DNA from: Labedella endophytica
GTDB taxonomy: Bacteria; Actinomycetota; Actinomycetes; Actinomycetales; Microbacteriaceae
Direction of reading: 5' to 3'
Assembly: GCF_003990045.1 (NCBI RefSeq)
Contig: NZ_RZGZ01000002.1
Span: forward strand, 620,001-684,000
DNA: 64,000 bases
Made by a program: the position numbers and the translations under genes. Under the pieces are notes generated by a model. That model searched no databases, had not been told where the DNA came from, and saw nothing but the letters and a program-made list of their open reading frames with translations. Below, piece by piece: positions 18,247-27,078 of the stretch; within the stretch, counting starts at the first letter, position 1, and each line of letters begins with the position of its first letter.

Positions 18247-18807
18247 TCAGGGTCGGTCGTGCAGCATCCGTTCCACGGCAGTGACGACCGACCGCCGACG
18301 AGCGGCGATCTCCTCATCCCTGATGGGGTTCGCGTCGAGACCGGTGAGCCCCTCCGGCGACAGCTGCCAGGCCTGCGCGATCGCATAGATGAAGACCAGG
18401 ACGTCGACGGCCGACAGGGGCTGCGCGGCGGCCGTCGCGACAGCGAGTGTCTTGTCCCGGTAGATCTCGCGCGGCTCAGCGGTGGCCTCCGGCCGCTCGA
18501 GCTGGGCCCACATACTCAGGCGCAGCACGTCGGGGAAGCGCTGATGGTGGTCGAACACATCGCCGGCCCAGCCCGCGAGGTCGTCGGGACGCGGGGGGAC
18601 GTTCTCGGCCATGCGACGCAGTGCGTCCGCGAGGGCGGCGTCGAACAGCCCGCTCTTACCGCCGTAGTACGCGTAGATCATCCGGACGTTGCTCTGCGCC
18701 TGGGTCGCGATGCGCTCCACACGCCCGCCGGCGAAACCGTGGGCGGCGAACTCGGCGGTCGCCGCCGCGAGAATCCGCTCTCGCGTGGCTTCGGCGTCAC
18801 GTGCCAT
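18247..18807 (-). CDS. TetR-family repressor
   Basis: A 186-residue TetR regulator with an N-terminal helix-turn-helix (RERILAAATAEFAAHGFAGG, then VRMIYAYYGGKSGLFDAAL) and a helical ligand domain. The ATG at 18807 follows a GGGGG ribosome-binding site; the longer frame to 18846 has only a GTG. It is divergent from an SDR gene, with an inverted repeat in the gap that is the likely operator. Confidence 0.9.
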   Translation of the reverse strand: MARDAEATRERILAAATAEFAAHGFAGGRVERIATQAQSNVRMIYAYYGGKSGLFDAALADALRRMAENVPPRPDDLAGWAGDVFDHHQRFPDVLRLSMWAQLERPEATAEPREIYRDKTLAVATAAAQPLSAVDVLVFIYAIAQAWQLSPEGLTGLDANPIRDEEIAARRRSVVTAVERMLHDRP

Positions 18808-18858
18808 GAGTCCCCCTTCGACTTCGATTGACGAGCTCGCTCTCACGGGCTAGCTTAC

Positions 18859-18878
18859 AAGTAAGTACTCATTTACTT
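18859..18878. promoter_or_regulatory. Probable TetR operator
   Basis: AAGTAAGTACTCATTTACTT has AAGTAA/TTACTT half-sites. It lies between the divergent TetR and SDR genes, 13 bp before the SDR start, and is unusually AT-rich for the region. Confidence 0.7.
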
Positions 18879-18891
18879 AATTGGAGACGAC

Positions 18892-19638
18892 ATGACCCGC
18901 ATCGCCCTCGTGACCGGAGCCAACCGCGGACTCGGACGCACCACTGCGCTCGCCCTGGCCCGGAACAACATCAACGTCATGGTCGCCTCACGGAGTGATG
19001 GGAGCGACGTCGTCGACGAGATCGTCGGAGCGGGCGGCGACGCCATCGCGATCCGGATGGACGTCTCGGAGCCACCGTCCATCGAGACCGCTCGCGTCGC
19101 CGTCCTCGCCGGCATCCGGGAGAAGTGGGACGCCGTAGCGATCGACGTGCTCGTGAACAACGCCGGCGTGGGACTCTTCGCGCCGCTCGGTGACATCACG
19201 CCAGAGGATTTCGACGCCACGTTCGCGATCAACGTCCGTGGTCCGCTCCTCGTCACGCAGGCCTTCCTCCCGCACCTGTCGGAGGGAGCACGCATCGTCA
19301 ACGTGTCGAGTTCACTCAGCCGACACGTCAGCCCCGCGACCTCCGTCTACGCGGCATCGAAGAAGGCGCTCGAGGCGCTGACGAGGAGCCTCGCACTCGA
19401 GCTCGGTCCGCGCGGCATCCGCATCAACTCGATCGCGCCCGGGCCCACCGCGACCGACTTCAACGGCGGGGCCATGCGCGACAGCGACGCCATGCGCACG
19501 GCGCTGTCGGAGCAGACCGCCCTCGGACGCGTGGGAGATCCGGACGACATCGCCGAGGCGATCTGCGCCTTCGTGTCCCCCGGGTTCGCGTGGGTCACAG
19601 GCGAGCGCATCGAGGTGTCCGGCGGCGTACTCCTGTGA
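18892..19638 (+). CDS. Short-chain dehydrogenase/reductase
   Basis: A 248-residue SDR with TGANRGLG at the N-terminus, VNNAG, a VSSS catalytic serine segment and YAASK. The PGPTATDFNGG and SGGVLL segments are usual for FabG-like family members. A GGAGA ribosome-binding site lies 6 nt upstream. Regulation by the divergent TetR protein is inferred from the palindrome in the shared gap. The substrate is unknown. Confidence 0.9.
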   Translation: MTRIALVTGANRGLGRTTALALARNNINVMVASRSDGSDVVDEIVGAGGDAIAIRMDVSEPPSIETARVAVLAGIREKWDAVAIDVLVNNAGVGLFAPLGDITPEDFDATFAINVRGPLLVTQAFLPHLSEGARIVNVSSSLSRHVSPATSVYAASKKALEALTRSLALELGPRGIRINSIAPGPTATDFNGGAMRDSDAMRTALSEQTALGRVGDPDDIAEAICAFVSPGFAWVTGERIEVSGGVLL

Positions 19639-19672
19639 GTCAGCCCTCCTGACGCCCGAACGCGCCGCACGC

Positions 19673-20182
19673 TCAGCTCGCCGCGGTCGGCTTCCGTCGG
19701 CGCGGCGCCGCGGAGCGCGGTGGGTTTGCGCGGAGGTGCTCGGCGGCCTGCCCGAGGATACGCCCCAACTCGTCGACGTCCCCGTCGGACAGGGCGACGA
19801 ACAGCAACTCGTGGAGGGCCGCGATATGCCCGGGGAACACCGTCGAGAGCACCTCGCGGCCCGCCTCGGTGATGGCCACCACGATGCTGCGCTCGTCCTC
19901 GACGGAGGGTGATCGCACGACGAGCCCGCGTGTCTCGAGGAGCTGCGCCTGGTAGGTGAGTCCGCTGCGGCTGTAGACCACGCCGTCTGCGAGATCGGTC
20001 ATGCGCAGGCGCCCGTCGGCCGCATCACCCAGGCGGGCGAGGAGCTGGAACTGTACGTAGCTCAGGTCGCCCGCGTCGCGGAGCTGCTTCTCGACGGCAT
20101 GGCGCAGCAGGCTGCTCACCTCAGTGAAGGCGAAGTAGGCGCCGAGTTGCGTCGCGGTCAGGGAGGTGGGCGTCTCGCTCAT
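19673..20182 (-). CDS. MarR-family regulator
   Basis: A 169-residue winged-helix protein with the MarR core: LSYVQFQLLARL, the recognition helix around VVYSRSGLTYQAQLLETRGLV, and the wing signature RSPSVEDERSIVVAITEAG. It is divergent from a quinone-reductase-like gene; two near-identical palindromes in the 89-bp gap are likely its operators. The C-terminus is a basic tail (RRRKPTAAS). The inducing ligand is unknown. Confidence 0.9.
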   Translation of the reverse strand: MSETPTSLTATQLGAYFAFTEVSSLLRHAVEKQLRDAGDLSYVQFQLLARLGDAADGRLRMTDLADGVVYSRSGLTYQAQLLETRGLVVRSPSVEDERSIVVAITEAGREVLSTVFPGHIAALHELLFVALSDGDVDELGRILGQAAEHLRANPPRSAAPRRRKPTAAS

Positions 20183-20197
20183 GTCTTCATTCTATCT

Positions 20198-20251
20198 TGC
20201 TTCAAATTCGTAGCAGTGCTACGGTCGCCTTATTGCTTCGACTTCGAAGCA
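20198..20251. promoter_or_regulatory. Two copies of a MarR operator
   Basis: TGCTTCGACTTCGAAGCA (20234-20251) is a palindrome with 7-bp arms. TGCTTCAAATTCGTAGCA (20198-20215) matches it at 15 of 18 positions and is 36 bp away, so the copies fall on a similar face of the helix. They lie between the divergent MarR and oxidoreductase genes. Confidence 0.75.
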
Positions 20252-20271
20252 CATGACGAGAGGAAGAGATC

Positions 20272-21204
20272 ATGAAGGCAGTACGGTTCCACGAGGTGGG
20301 CGGACCCGAGGTGCTCCGGTACGAGGAGATCGATCGTCCGGATCCTGCGGACGGACAGGTCCGGATCCGCGTCGCGGCGTCCGCGTTCAGCGCGGCGGAC
20401 AACGGCATGCGCGCCGGATTCCTGCCGATCCCGGTCGTGCTGCCGCATGTACCCGGCTACGACGTCTCCGGCGTGGTCGACGCGCTCGGTGAAGGCGTCG
20501 ATGGCGTCACGGTGGGTGAGGCGGTCGTCGCCTTCCTCCCGATGGAACGCGACGGTGGCGCTGCCGAGTACGTGATCGCCCCGGCCGAGGCCGTCGTGGC
20601 CGCCCCCACGAGTATCCCGCTCGCGGATGCGGCCGGACTACCCTCCGTCGCCCTCACGGCGTGGCAAGCGCTCGTCGATGACGGCCGACTCGAAGCGGGA
20701 CAGCGACTGCTCATCGTCGGTGCCGGAGGCGTCGTGGGCAAGTACGCCATCGCGCTCGCCCGGCGCTCGGGCGTGCACGTCATCGCGACGGCGAGCCCGC
20801 GCAGCATCGACGCGGTCCGCGCGGCCGGCGCACACCAGATCATCGACCACACCGCCGACGATCTCCTCGCCACCGTCGACGGTCAGGTCGACGTACTGCT
20901 CAACCTGGCTCCGATCGACCCGCAGGAGTTCGCCTCCCTGGTCGCGCTCGTCCGCGACGGCGGGGCCGTGGTGAGCACCACCGCGTTCATGGCGACTCCG
21001 AGCGACGAGGATCGCGGCGTCCGCGCGGCGACCGTCTTCGTCCGGCCGAACCGCGCACGCCTCACCGAGCTGGTGTCCCTCGTGGACGCCGGCGAGCTCG
21101 TCGTGGAGGTGACCCGCCGCATCCCCCTGACGGAGCTGCCCGCACTCCACGCCGAGGCCAGCGCGGGACGCGTCTCGGGCAAGGTCATCGTCCTGCCCGC
21201 GTGA
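20272..21204 (+). CDS. Zinc-independent NADP-dependent quinone reductase-like protein (MDR superfamily)
   Basis: The 310-residue protein has the GroES-like N-terminal domain (MKAVRFHEVGGPEVLRYEE) and a Rossmann domain with the VGAGGVVGKYAIALA motif near residue 150. No zinc-ligand Cys/His set is visible, which places it with the quinone oxidoreductases. An AGGAAGAG ribosome-binding site precedes the ATG. The divergent MarR regulator and twin operators suggest induction by an electrophile or phenolic compound, by analogy with other MarR/QOR pairs. A hairpin follows the stop. Confidence 0.88.
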   Translation: MKAVRFHEVGGPEVLRYEEIDRPDPADGQVRIRVAASAFSAADNGMRAGFLPIPVVLPHVPGYDVSGVVDALGEGVDGVTVGEAVVAFLPMERDGGAAEYVIAPAEAVVAAPTSIPLADAAGLPSVALTAWQALVDDGRLEAGQRLLIVGAGGVVGKYAIALARRSGVHVIATASPRSIDAVRAAGAHQIIDHTADDLLATVDGQVDVLLNLAPIDPQEFASLVALVRDGGAVVSTTAFMATPSDEDRGVRAATVFVRPNRARLTELVSLVDAGELVVEVTRRIPLTELPALHAEASAGRVSGKVIVLPA

Positions 21205-21219
21205 GCCACCGGACGAAAC

Positions 21220-21264
21220 CGAGCGACCCCTGCTGACGCCGAACGCGTCGGCGGGGGTCACTCG
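21220..21264 (+). terminator. Hairpin after the quinone reductase gene
   Basis: Arms 21220-21239 and 21245-21264 pair over 20 bp with three mismatches or G-U pairs and a 5-nt loop. It starts 15 bp after the stop. There is no clear T-run. Confidence 0.65.
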
Positions 21265-21305
21265 ACGCAGAAAGGACACCCCCTCACCGGATCGATGTTT
21301 GACGT

Positions 21306-21318
21306 CGCCCCAGGGGCG
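21306..21318. promoter_or_regulatory. Palindrome upstream of the MerR gene
   Basis: CGCCCCAGGGGCG is a perfect 6+1+6 palindrome about 20 bp before the MerR start, where an autoregulatory site would lie. Confidence 0.4.
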
Positions 21319-21336
21319 TGGGCCACAGTGGAGGAC

Positions 21337-22227
21337 ATGACCGACAACCCCACCGCTGACGTCTCCCCTGGACGGTTCCGATCGCTGACCGGCCTCTCGG
21401 ACAAGGCTCTCCGCCTGTACGCGGAACGGGGCATCCTCGTCCCCGCGTCGATCGACGACGGCACTGGCTACCGCTCGTATGCCCTCGCCCAGCTCCGCGA
21501 CGGCATCACGCTCGATCTGCTTCGCCGCGCAAGGATCCCGCTCGAGGATCTCGTCGTCGACGATCGATTCCGGTTCGACGAGCACCGCGGGAAGCTGGCG
21601 ATGCGGCGGGCGATGGAGGACTTCTCCCTGGACCTCGCCGAGCGTGTGGCGACGGGCGACCCGTCGGACCTCGTGGCCGACGTCACGGAGGCGGACCCTG
21701 CGCACTGGATCGCCGCCGACGTCCCGTTCAGCGTCTCCTCGAGTCCCGACGATCTCGAGGAGACCTTCACCGCGATGGCCGTCGACCTCCCGCAGCTCGA
21801 CGGGGTTCTCGTCGAGGCCCTCCGCGCCGAGGGGATCGAAACGATCGACGAGTCGTGGACGGCGTCGGTCCCCGGAGCGGTGACGCGGCTGCGCCTCGCG
21901 CACCGCGTGGAGGAGCCCGTTTCGCCGGAGAAGCTCGTCGCGATCGAGGAAGCGGTCATGTCCCGCACCGACGACGCTGTGCGGGTGATGTGGGGGACCC
22001 TCCCCGAACGGCGCGAGGTCGTCTATTCGTGGCCGAAGGATACGCCGACGGATGATGTCGGCCTCGCCGACACGACCCTGTCCTACCTGGCAGCCATCGC
22101 CTTCGCTTACCGCGTCGCGGACGGCGACGTCACGGCGCTGAACGACACCGCCCGTCGCCGGGTCCCCGCGACGTCACTGTTCGATCAGTCCGTGTCACCC
22201 GAGGACGTCTACGACATCGCCTTCTGA
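21337..22227 (+). CDS. MerR-family regulator with effector-binding-like domain
   Basis: The 296-residue protein starts with a MerR winged helix lacking the usual extreme N-terminus (RFRSLTGLSDKALRLYAERGILVPASIDDGTGYRSY). A helical linker follows, then a C-terminal region of about 180 residues that resembles a tandem GyrI/effector-binding module by pattern only. The ATG at 21337 was preferred over 21295 because it is followed directly by the DNA-binding domain, with a palindrome just upstream. No target gene is adjacent apart from itself. A MerR protein of this size may sense a drug-like ligand. Confidence 0.8.
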   Translation: MTDNPTADVSPGRFRSLTGLSDKALRLYAERGILVPASIDDGTGYRSYALAQLRDGITLDLLRRARIPLEDLVVDDRFRFDEHRGKLAMRRAMEDFSLDLAERVATGDPSDLVADVTEADPAHWIAADVPFSVSSSPDDLEETFTAMAVDLPQLDGVLVEALRAEGIETIDESWTASVPGAVTRLRLAHRVEEPVSPEKLVAIEEAVMSRTDDAVRVMWGTLPERREVVYSWPKDTPTDDVGLADTTLSYLAAIAFAYRVADGDVTALNDTARRRVPATSLFDQSVSPEDVYDIAF

Positions 22228-22276
22228 CCGTCGGAGCCCATCGAGAACCGAGAGGTCGTTCGCCTCGGCTCGACCC

Positions 22277-22747
22277 TCACGCGTCGTGAGCGCCCGGGCG
22301 GCGCGGGGAGTCGTCGATGACGCGATCGATCCAGTCGCGGCGACCGAGGGTCGGGATCACATCACGGTCGAACCAGCCCAGCTCGAGGAGCTCCTCCATG
22401 TCGGGAGCGGCGTCACTGAGCAACTCGCAGTCGTAGGCCGTCGTCACGTAGCCGACGTTGTCACCGTTCGGGTAGGTCATCATCATCGGCTCACCGCCGT
22501 AGACGCCCACGATGCCGCGGATGCGGATGCGGGCGCCGGTCTCCTCGAGCACCTCGCGCACCAGCGCGTCGGCCGGCTCTTCCCCCGGCTCCACGCCACC
22601 GCCGATCAGGCTCCAGAGACCGGAATGACGATGCCGCGCGAGCAGGTATCGGTCGCCGTCTCGGATCACGGCGGTGACGCCGGGAAGGAGGAGGAGGTCG
22701 GTCCCGATACGGGAGCGGATCGAGGCGACGTAGTCGGACATCGGCAT
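22277..22747 (-). CDS. NUDIX hydrolase
   Basis: A 156-residue protein with a complete Nudix box: GGGVEPGEEPADALVREVLEETGA matches GX5EX7REUXEEXGU (positions about 50-73), so it should bind Mg2+ and cleave a nucleoside diphosphate derivative. The ATG at 22747 is 6 nt after a TAGACT box (22754-22759), supporting a leaderless mRNA and this start over the ATG two codons later. The substrate is unknown. It stands alone. Confidence 0.88.
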   Translation of the reverse strand: MPMSDYVASIRSRIGTDLLLLPGVTAVIRDGDRYLLARHRHSGLWSLIGGGVEPGEEPADALVREVLEETGARIRIRGIVGVYGGEPMMMTYPNGDNVGYVTTAYDCELLSDAAPDMEELLELGWFDRDVIPTLGRRDWIDRVIDDSPRRPGAHDA

Positions 22748-22753
22748 TCACGC

Positions 22754-22759
22754 AGTCTA
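22754..22759 (-). promoter_or_regulatory. -10 box of a leaderless NUDIX promoter
   Basis: TAGACT on the minus strand ends 6 nt before the ATG at 22747. Confidence 0.5.
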
Positions 22760-23033
22760 AGGTCGGGTCCGAACGGCCTGCAGATGGACCGTGGCATTGC
22801 CCAGGGCACCTACCGATGTGTGACCGAGCGGCATCACCAGGCCGACGAACAGCGCTTCGCCCAACTCGAGGAGAATGCGCGGAACCGTCCACCTGATCGG
22901 ATTCGTCGGATCTCGACGGTCTCCGAGCGCACCGAATCGGGCGCCGAGCGAGCTCACACGTTGGTGCCGGTGTTCGCGGCGAATGCGTGGAGGACCACCA
23001 CAGGGGGTGATGGCCGTCCACGTCACCTGTCTT
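22760..23033. other. Intergenic stretch without a supported gene
   Basis: About 270 bp lie between the DUF3500 lipoprotein stop and the NUDIX promoter. Frames are open on both strands but none has a ribosome-binding site or recognisable family. A minus-strand frame near 22757-22900 reads as a moderately hydrophobic peptide (LLELGEALFVGLVMPLGH) and could be a gene remnant, but this is not supported further. Confidence 0.4.
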
Positions 23034-24329
23034 CTAGCTACCGGGCAGGGTGCCACCGTCGGACGGGGCCCCGTCGGCCGGTGCATCGCCCTCGGGTGCG
23101 CCGCCGCCCATGCCCCCGGTCGCTTCCTGCTGCTCGACACTGTTCGCATAGTCGTCGGTGGGGTCGCGGTAGATGGTGTGGACGTGGCCCCAGCCGGAGG
23201 TGCTGACGCCGTCGATGTCGGCGCCGGCCGAGCCTTGCTGGGCTTGGAACCCGACGTAGACGTTCGGGCCCGAGATCGAGAAGTTGATGCCGTCGCCCTC
23301 CGTCATGTCGTACGTCGTCTCGCCGGACCACGCGATCACGGTCTCGTCGAGCGTCGCCTCGATCTCGGCGCGGGTCGACGCGGCGGTTTCCTCGTCCGCC
23401 ATCTCGGACCAGTTCGCGATGAGGTCGAGGAGCAGCTCGCGCTGTTCGTCGGTGAGGTCGGCGCCCGTGAGACCGGCACCGCTGGTGAACTCGCAGGTGT
23501 CTCCCGGGGCGCACATTGTGACGTCGCCCGAGGTCAGGATCGCCTGCTGCTCGGCGGTGAGGGAGTCGAAGAACGCGAATGCGTCCGAGTAGATCCCGTC
23601 GAACACCTGCACCTCCGTGCCGTCCTCGCTCGTCCAGTCGGCGGGCTGCGCGCCGAGGTGGGTCGGAGCGAAGGTGATCGCGTCGGCGGCGCCGTCGAGG
23701 GTGGCGTTGATACCGAGGTGGTGTCCGCCGAACTGCACCGTGTAGGCGCTGGTGTCGGAGGCGTCACCGAAGAGCGCGATGTAGTACTGGCCGAGAGTGG
23801 ACTCCGTGGTGCTGCTGTTCTCCACGAGGTACTGGTCGCTGGCGATGATGTTCGACACGGTCTCGTAGGCGCCGTCGCTGAGCAGGGCCTCCATCACCTG
23901 GAGGGCGGCGACCTGCTGTTCCTCTGTGAGATCCGCGACGTTCAGGCCGGCACGGTCGACGAGCGTGATCGGGAAGTTCGACCACGACGTGGTCTTGGTC
24001 TCGTCGTCGTAGTCGAAGGTGACGGCTTCGCGCTGCTCGTCGGAGAGCGTTGCGAGGAAAGCCTGGACGGCCTCGGTGGTGTTCGTGATGGTCTCGGCCG
24101 TGGTGCTCGCGTCGGAATCGGCGACCGCCGTCGCGGCATCAGCGACCGTGACATCACCGGTGGCACTGCTCGACGTGGTGGTGCCGGAAACGGTCGACCC
24201 GGCAGAGCTGACGGCTCCTGAGGCGCAGCCGGTCAGTAGGAACCCGCCGACCAGGAGCACAGTCGTTCCAAGGAGGAGTCGGCGTCGGCGTGGGCGTGGG
24301 CGCGTAGTGGAATCCGATTTCTGTGTCAT
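23034..24329 (-). CDS. DUF3500 lipoprotein
   Basis: The 431-residue protein has an Arg-rich N-terminus ([12 protein letters not shown]) and a lipobox (LLTGCAS), so it is a lipid-anchored surface protein. A Ser/Thr/Ala linker leads to a domain matching the DUF3500 family: repeated helices of the type LSDEQREAV and LTDEQRELLLDLI, the FGGHHLGIN core and the terminal GWGHVHTIYRDPTDDYAN. The pair of His in GGHH and the HVH near the end could bind metal. The two cysteines in MCAPGDTCEF may form a disulfide. The tail is Gly/Pro/Ala-rich. The family has no established biochemical function. It faces a sensor kinase gene across 127 bp. Confidence 0.82.
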   Translation of the reverse strand: MTQKSDSTTRPRPRRRRLLLGTTVLLVGGFLLTGCASGAVSSAGSTVSGTTTSSSATGDVTVADAATAVADSDASTTAETITNTTEAVQAFLATLSDEQREAVTFDYDDETKTTSWSNFPITLVDRAGLNVADLTEEQQVAALQVMEALLSDGAYETVSNIIASDQYLVENSSTTESTLGQYYIALFGDASDTSAYTVQFGGHHLGINATLDGAADAITFAPTHLGAQPADWTSEDGTEVQVFDGIYSDAFAFFDSLTAEQQAILTSGDVTMCAPGDTCEFTSGAGLTGADLTDEQRELLLDLIANWSEMADEETAASTRAEIEATLDETVIAWSGETTYDMTEGDGINFSISGPNVYVGFQAQQGSAGADIDGVSTSGWGHVHTIYRDPTDDYANSVEQQEATGGMGGGAPEGDAPADGAPSDGGTLPGS

Positions 24330-24456
24330 GAGAGGACCGTAAGATCCACAGTTTGGTGGCTCCTCTGGCAAACCTATGAACCGCCGATGAGATCGGCGCT
24401 CCGAGTCGGAGCAGCCCGTACTGGGGGTCGTTTGCTCGAGGGCCTCGACATAGCGT

Positions 24457-26796
24457 GTGCCGGTGATAGAAAGTCGTCCGGCGGAACCGAGGGCGCTAGC
24501 CCGGAACGGCTGGCGGCACCTGCGAGGCACTGCGCCCGAACAGTCCGCATCGAGTTCCGGCGACGAGCGGCCGCTTCGAACCGGCGTTGCACGCGGGATG
24601 GTGTCCACCCTGTCCGTCGTCGCACCACTGCTGGTGCTTTTCTCGCTCCCGGGATTCCTGGCGGACCACCGGACTGAACCTCTGTCGCTCCTCGTGCTGT
24701 CGCTGTGCCTCAGCGGAGTGATGGTCGCCGCACTCCCCCTGGCCCTCGTACGGCGCGGCGAACCAGGCCACACGTGGCCTCGGGTGTCCGCAGCGGCATA
24801 CCTCAGCCTCATGGCGCTGGAGGGCTTGCACCTTCATTCTCCGTCGCCCTCCGGCTCAGCGCCGTGGCTCGTCGGTATCTCGTGCGTCGCGTTCAGCGCG
24901 CTCGCGCTCGGAACGAATCGCCCGTTGTGGGCGGGGCTCGGGTGCATGGGTATTGTCGCCGGAATCACCGTCATCTACGTCGATCACGTGTCGATAGAGA
25001 ACCTCGTCGTGAACTCCGTCGGGCTTCTCGCGATCGCCGCGGCTCTGATTCTGGGGGTCACGACCGTGCGTCACCGGGCCGACCTTGCCGACTCGACAGA
25101 GCGCAGTGTGCGTGACTTGTTCGAGCGCTCACAGCGGCAAGCGGCACTCGAATCGGAACGTGTGCGCACGGACGCGCTCTTGCACGATTCCGTGCTTGCG
25201 ACCCTCTCGACCGCCGCCTCCGGATATGGCACACCCGACCAGACCCTGATCATGGCCCGTACCGCGCTCGAGGTCGTGACCGGCACGGCCGACGTCCCTG
25301 ACAAGCCCTCCTTGAGGGTGACATTCGAGCGCGCTGTCGCCGCGGCCGAGCACGAGCTCACACCCGTGCAGGGCGCGGTCCGGTTCGACCTGAGCGACGC
25401 CTCCGCCGTCGAATTGCCTGTCGACGTCGCCGAAACCCTCGTCGCGGCGATGCTGCAAGCTCTCAACAACAGCATCAAACATGCCGGCCAGTCGGTCGAT
25501 CGAGGCGCCACAGCCACTCGAGTTGGCGACGACGGCATCAGCATCGACATCAGCGACAACGGCCGCGGTTTCGACCCGGCGCAGATCGCGCCCGAACGGC
25601 TCGGTGTTCGAGCGTCGATCCTCGAGCGCATGACCCTGATCGGTGGCAACGCGGAGATCCGGTCGGCTCCCGGCAGCGGGACGACCGTGCTCCTCCAGTG
25701 GAGCCCGACCTCGACTGCACCCCCACCAGATCCGCGCTCCATCGCTTCGATGCACGTCATCTCACGACGGGTTCTCTACGGCACTCTCGCCGTCATCGTC
25801 GCGATCGCGATCCTGACCGCGGCGGTTCAGATCGCGCTCGTCTCCCGAGCCGCCGGGCCGCTCATCGCCACCGTTCTGGGCCTCATCATTCTTCCCACCA
25901 TGGTGCGAGGCGCGCGTATGGGTACGATGCGACGGTCGACCGCGTGGATCGTTACCGCGGTCGGCTGGACCATCTGTCTCGTCGGCACGATCGGCCTCGA
26001 TGCTGAGGAGTACGATTCCGTTTCCATCGCCTGCTACACCTGCGGCGTCCTCGCCGGTTGCGTCATGGGGTGGATGACTGGGTATCGAGTACCGCCAATC
26101 CTGACCACCGTCATTCTCGTGGTCAACGTCGCCGTCTGGGCAGGGCCGCTGGGGGTTGTTCGGCTCGCCCTCGCCGGGGAGATCGTCATCGTCGTCGCCG
26201 GCTTGATACTGCACCGCGCTATCCAACGCGTCACGGAAGCGGCACGCACGGCCGCGACCAAGGAGCGCGAGACGACGCTCTGGCAGGCCGAACTCGATGC
26301 GTTCCAGCTCGAGCGCCAGAAGCGGCTGCGGCTCGTCAGCCATGACGCCGCGCCGATGCTTCGACACATCATCAGGACAGGCGGCGCTCTCGACCAGCCT
26401 GCACGCGTGCAATGCCGTGTCCTGGAGCAGACGCTTCGTGACGAGATCCGTGGTCGTCTCCTTCTCAACGACAACGTCCGTTCCGCCATTCTTCGTCACC
26501 GTCGACGCGGTGCGCTGGTCCTCCTTCTCGACGACGGGGGTCTGGACGACCTCTCACCGACCGATCGCGAAGAGCTCCTCGACGACGTCGCGCGCCGGAT
26601 CGAACCGCTCAGGTCGAGCCGAATCGTCATCCGCACCGGGCAGTCGCACGACACGACAGCGATCACCATCATGGCGTCGACACCCGACGACACCGCGGCC
26701 GCCCTCGGCCTCGACGACGACTCCGAGGTCGACCTGTGGGCGGTCATCCCCCGCCCCGTCGTCGCCGATCGCATCGTCGCTGCCGCACCTCACTGA
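24457..26796 (+). CDS. Orphan sensor kinase with a second, degenerate kinase half
   Basis: The 779-residue protein has two halves of similar plan. First half: about five membrane segments (50-200), the NarL-type dimerisation helix LLHDSVLATLS with the putative phosphoacceptor H243, then an HATPase_c domain with N-box ALNNSIKHAG, G1 box DNGRGFD and G2 box SGTT. Second half, from about residue 430: a further set of five or six membrane segments, a VSHDAAPMLRH helix and an ATPase-like domain without recognisable N or G boxes. No response regulator is adjacent. The GTG at 24457 is uncertain, and an ATG at 24598 (MVSTLSVV) would remove about 47 residues. A MacB-type exporter follows after 282 bp and could be its target. 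Confidence 0.75.
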   Translation: MPVIESRPAEPRALARNGWRHLRGTAPEQSASSSGDERPLRTGVARGMVSTLSVVAPLLVLFSLPGFLADHRTEPLSLLVLSLCLSGVMVAALPLALVRRGEPGHTWPRVSAAAYLSLMALEGLHLHSPSPSGSAPWLVGISCVAFSALALGTNRPLWAGLGCMGIVAGITVIYVDHVSIENLVVNSVGLLAIAAALILGVTTVRHRADLADSTERSVRDLFERSQRQAALESERVRTDALLHDSVLATLSTAASGYGTPDQTLIMARTALEVVTGTADVPDKPSLRVTFERAVAAAEHELTPVQGAVRFDLSDASAVELPVDVAETLVAAMLQALNNSIKHAGQSVDRGATATRVGDDGISIDISDNGRGFDPAQIAPERLGVRASILERMTLIGGNAEIRSAPGSGTTVLLQWSPTSTAPPPDPRSIASMHVISRRVLYGTLAVIVAIAILTAAVQIALVSRAAGPLIATVLGLIILPTMVRGARMGTMRRSTAWIVTAVGWTICLVGTIGLDAEEYDSVSIACYTCGVLAGCVMGWMTGYRVPPILTTVILVVNVAVWAGPLGVVRLALAGEIVIVVAGLILHRAIQRVTEAARTAATKERETTLWQAELDAFQLERQKRLRLVSHDAAPMLRHIIRTGGALDQPARVQCRVLEQTLRDEIRGRLLLNDNVRSAILRHRRRGALVLLLDDGGLDDLSPTDREELLDDVARRIEPLRSSRIVIRTGQSHDTTAITIMASTPDDTAAALGLDDDSEVDLWAVIPRPVVADRIVAAAPH

Positions 26797-27078
26797 CCAC
26801 CTGCGTCAGCGACGGGAGCCGCGACCCCGAACCGGCCGGCACCTGTCGGTGTTCGCCGCTCGCCGAGCGTCGTGCTCGTGCTCGTGCTCGTGGTGCTTAT
26901 GACCGCCCGTCGCGTCTGCATACGGGGCAGCCCCAGAGAAGAGCTCCACGATCCGTGGTGGTACTCCCGCCGAACGATCGGGTCGTGGATTGCGCACTCA
27001 TAGCGGCTGCATTCTCGACGGAGAGGATCGGCTCCTAGCGTCGGATCGACCGGTCGCCGTGACCGGAAAAGGAGATCC
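26797..27078. other. Intergenic region upstream of the ABC exporter
   Basis: No gene is supported in these 282 bp. It contains a short CTCGTG tandem run at about 26873-26893 and, next to the permease start, a TAGCGT -10-like box followed by a strong AAAGGAG ribosome-binding site. It is where a response-regulator gene would be expected but none is present. Confidence 0.5.

Noticed and set aside
22757-22905. A minus-strand peptide with a hydrophobic stretch, possibly a gene remnant
   Set aside because: Too short, no start signal, no known family and overlapping the NUDIX promoter.
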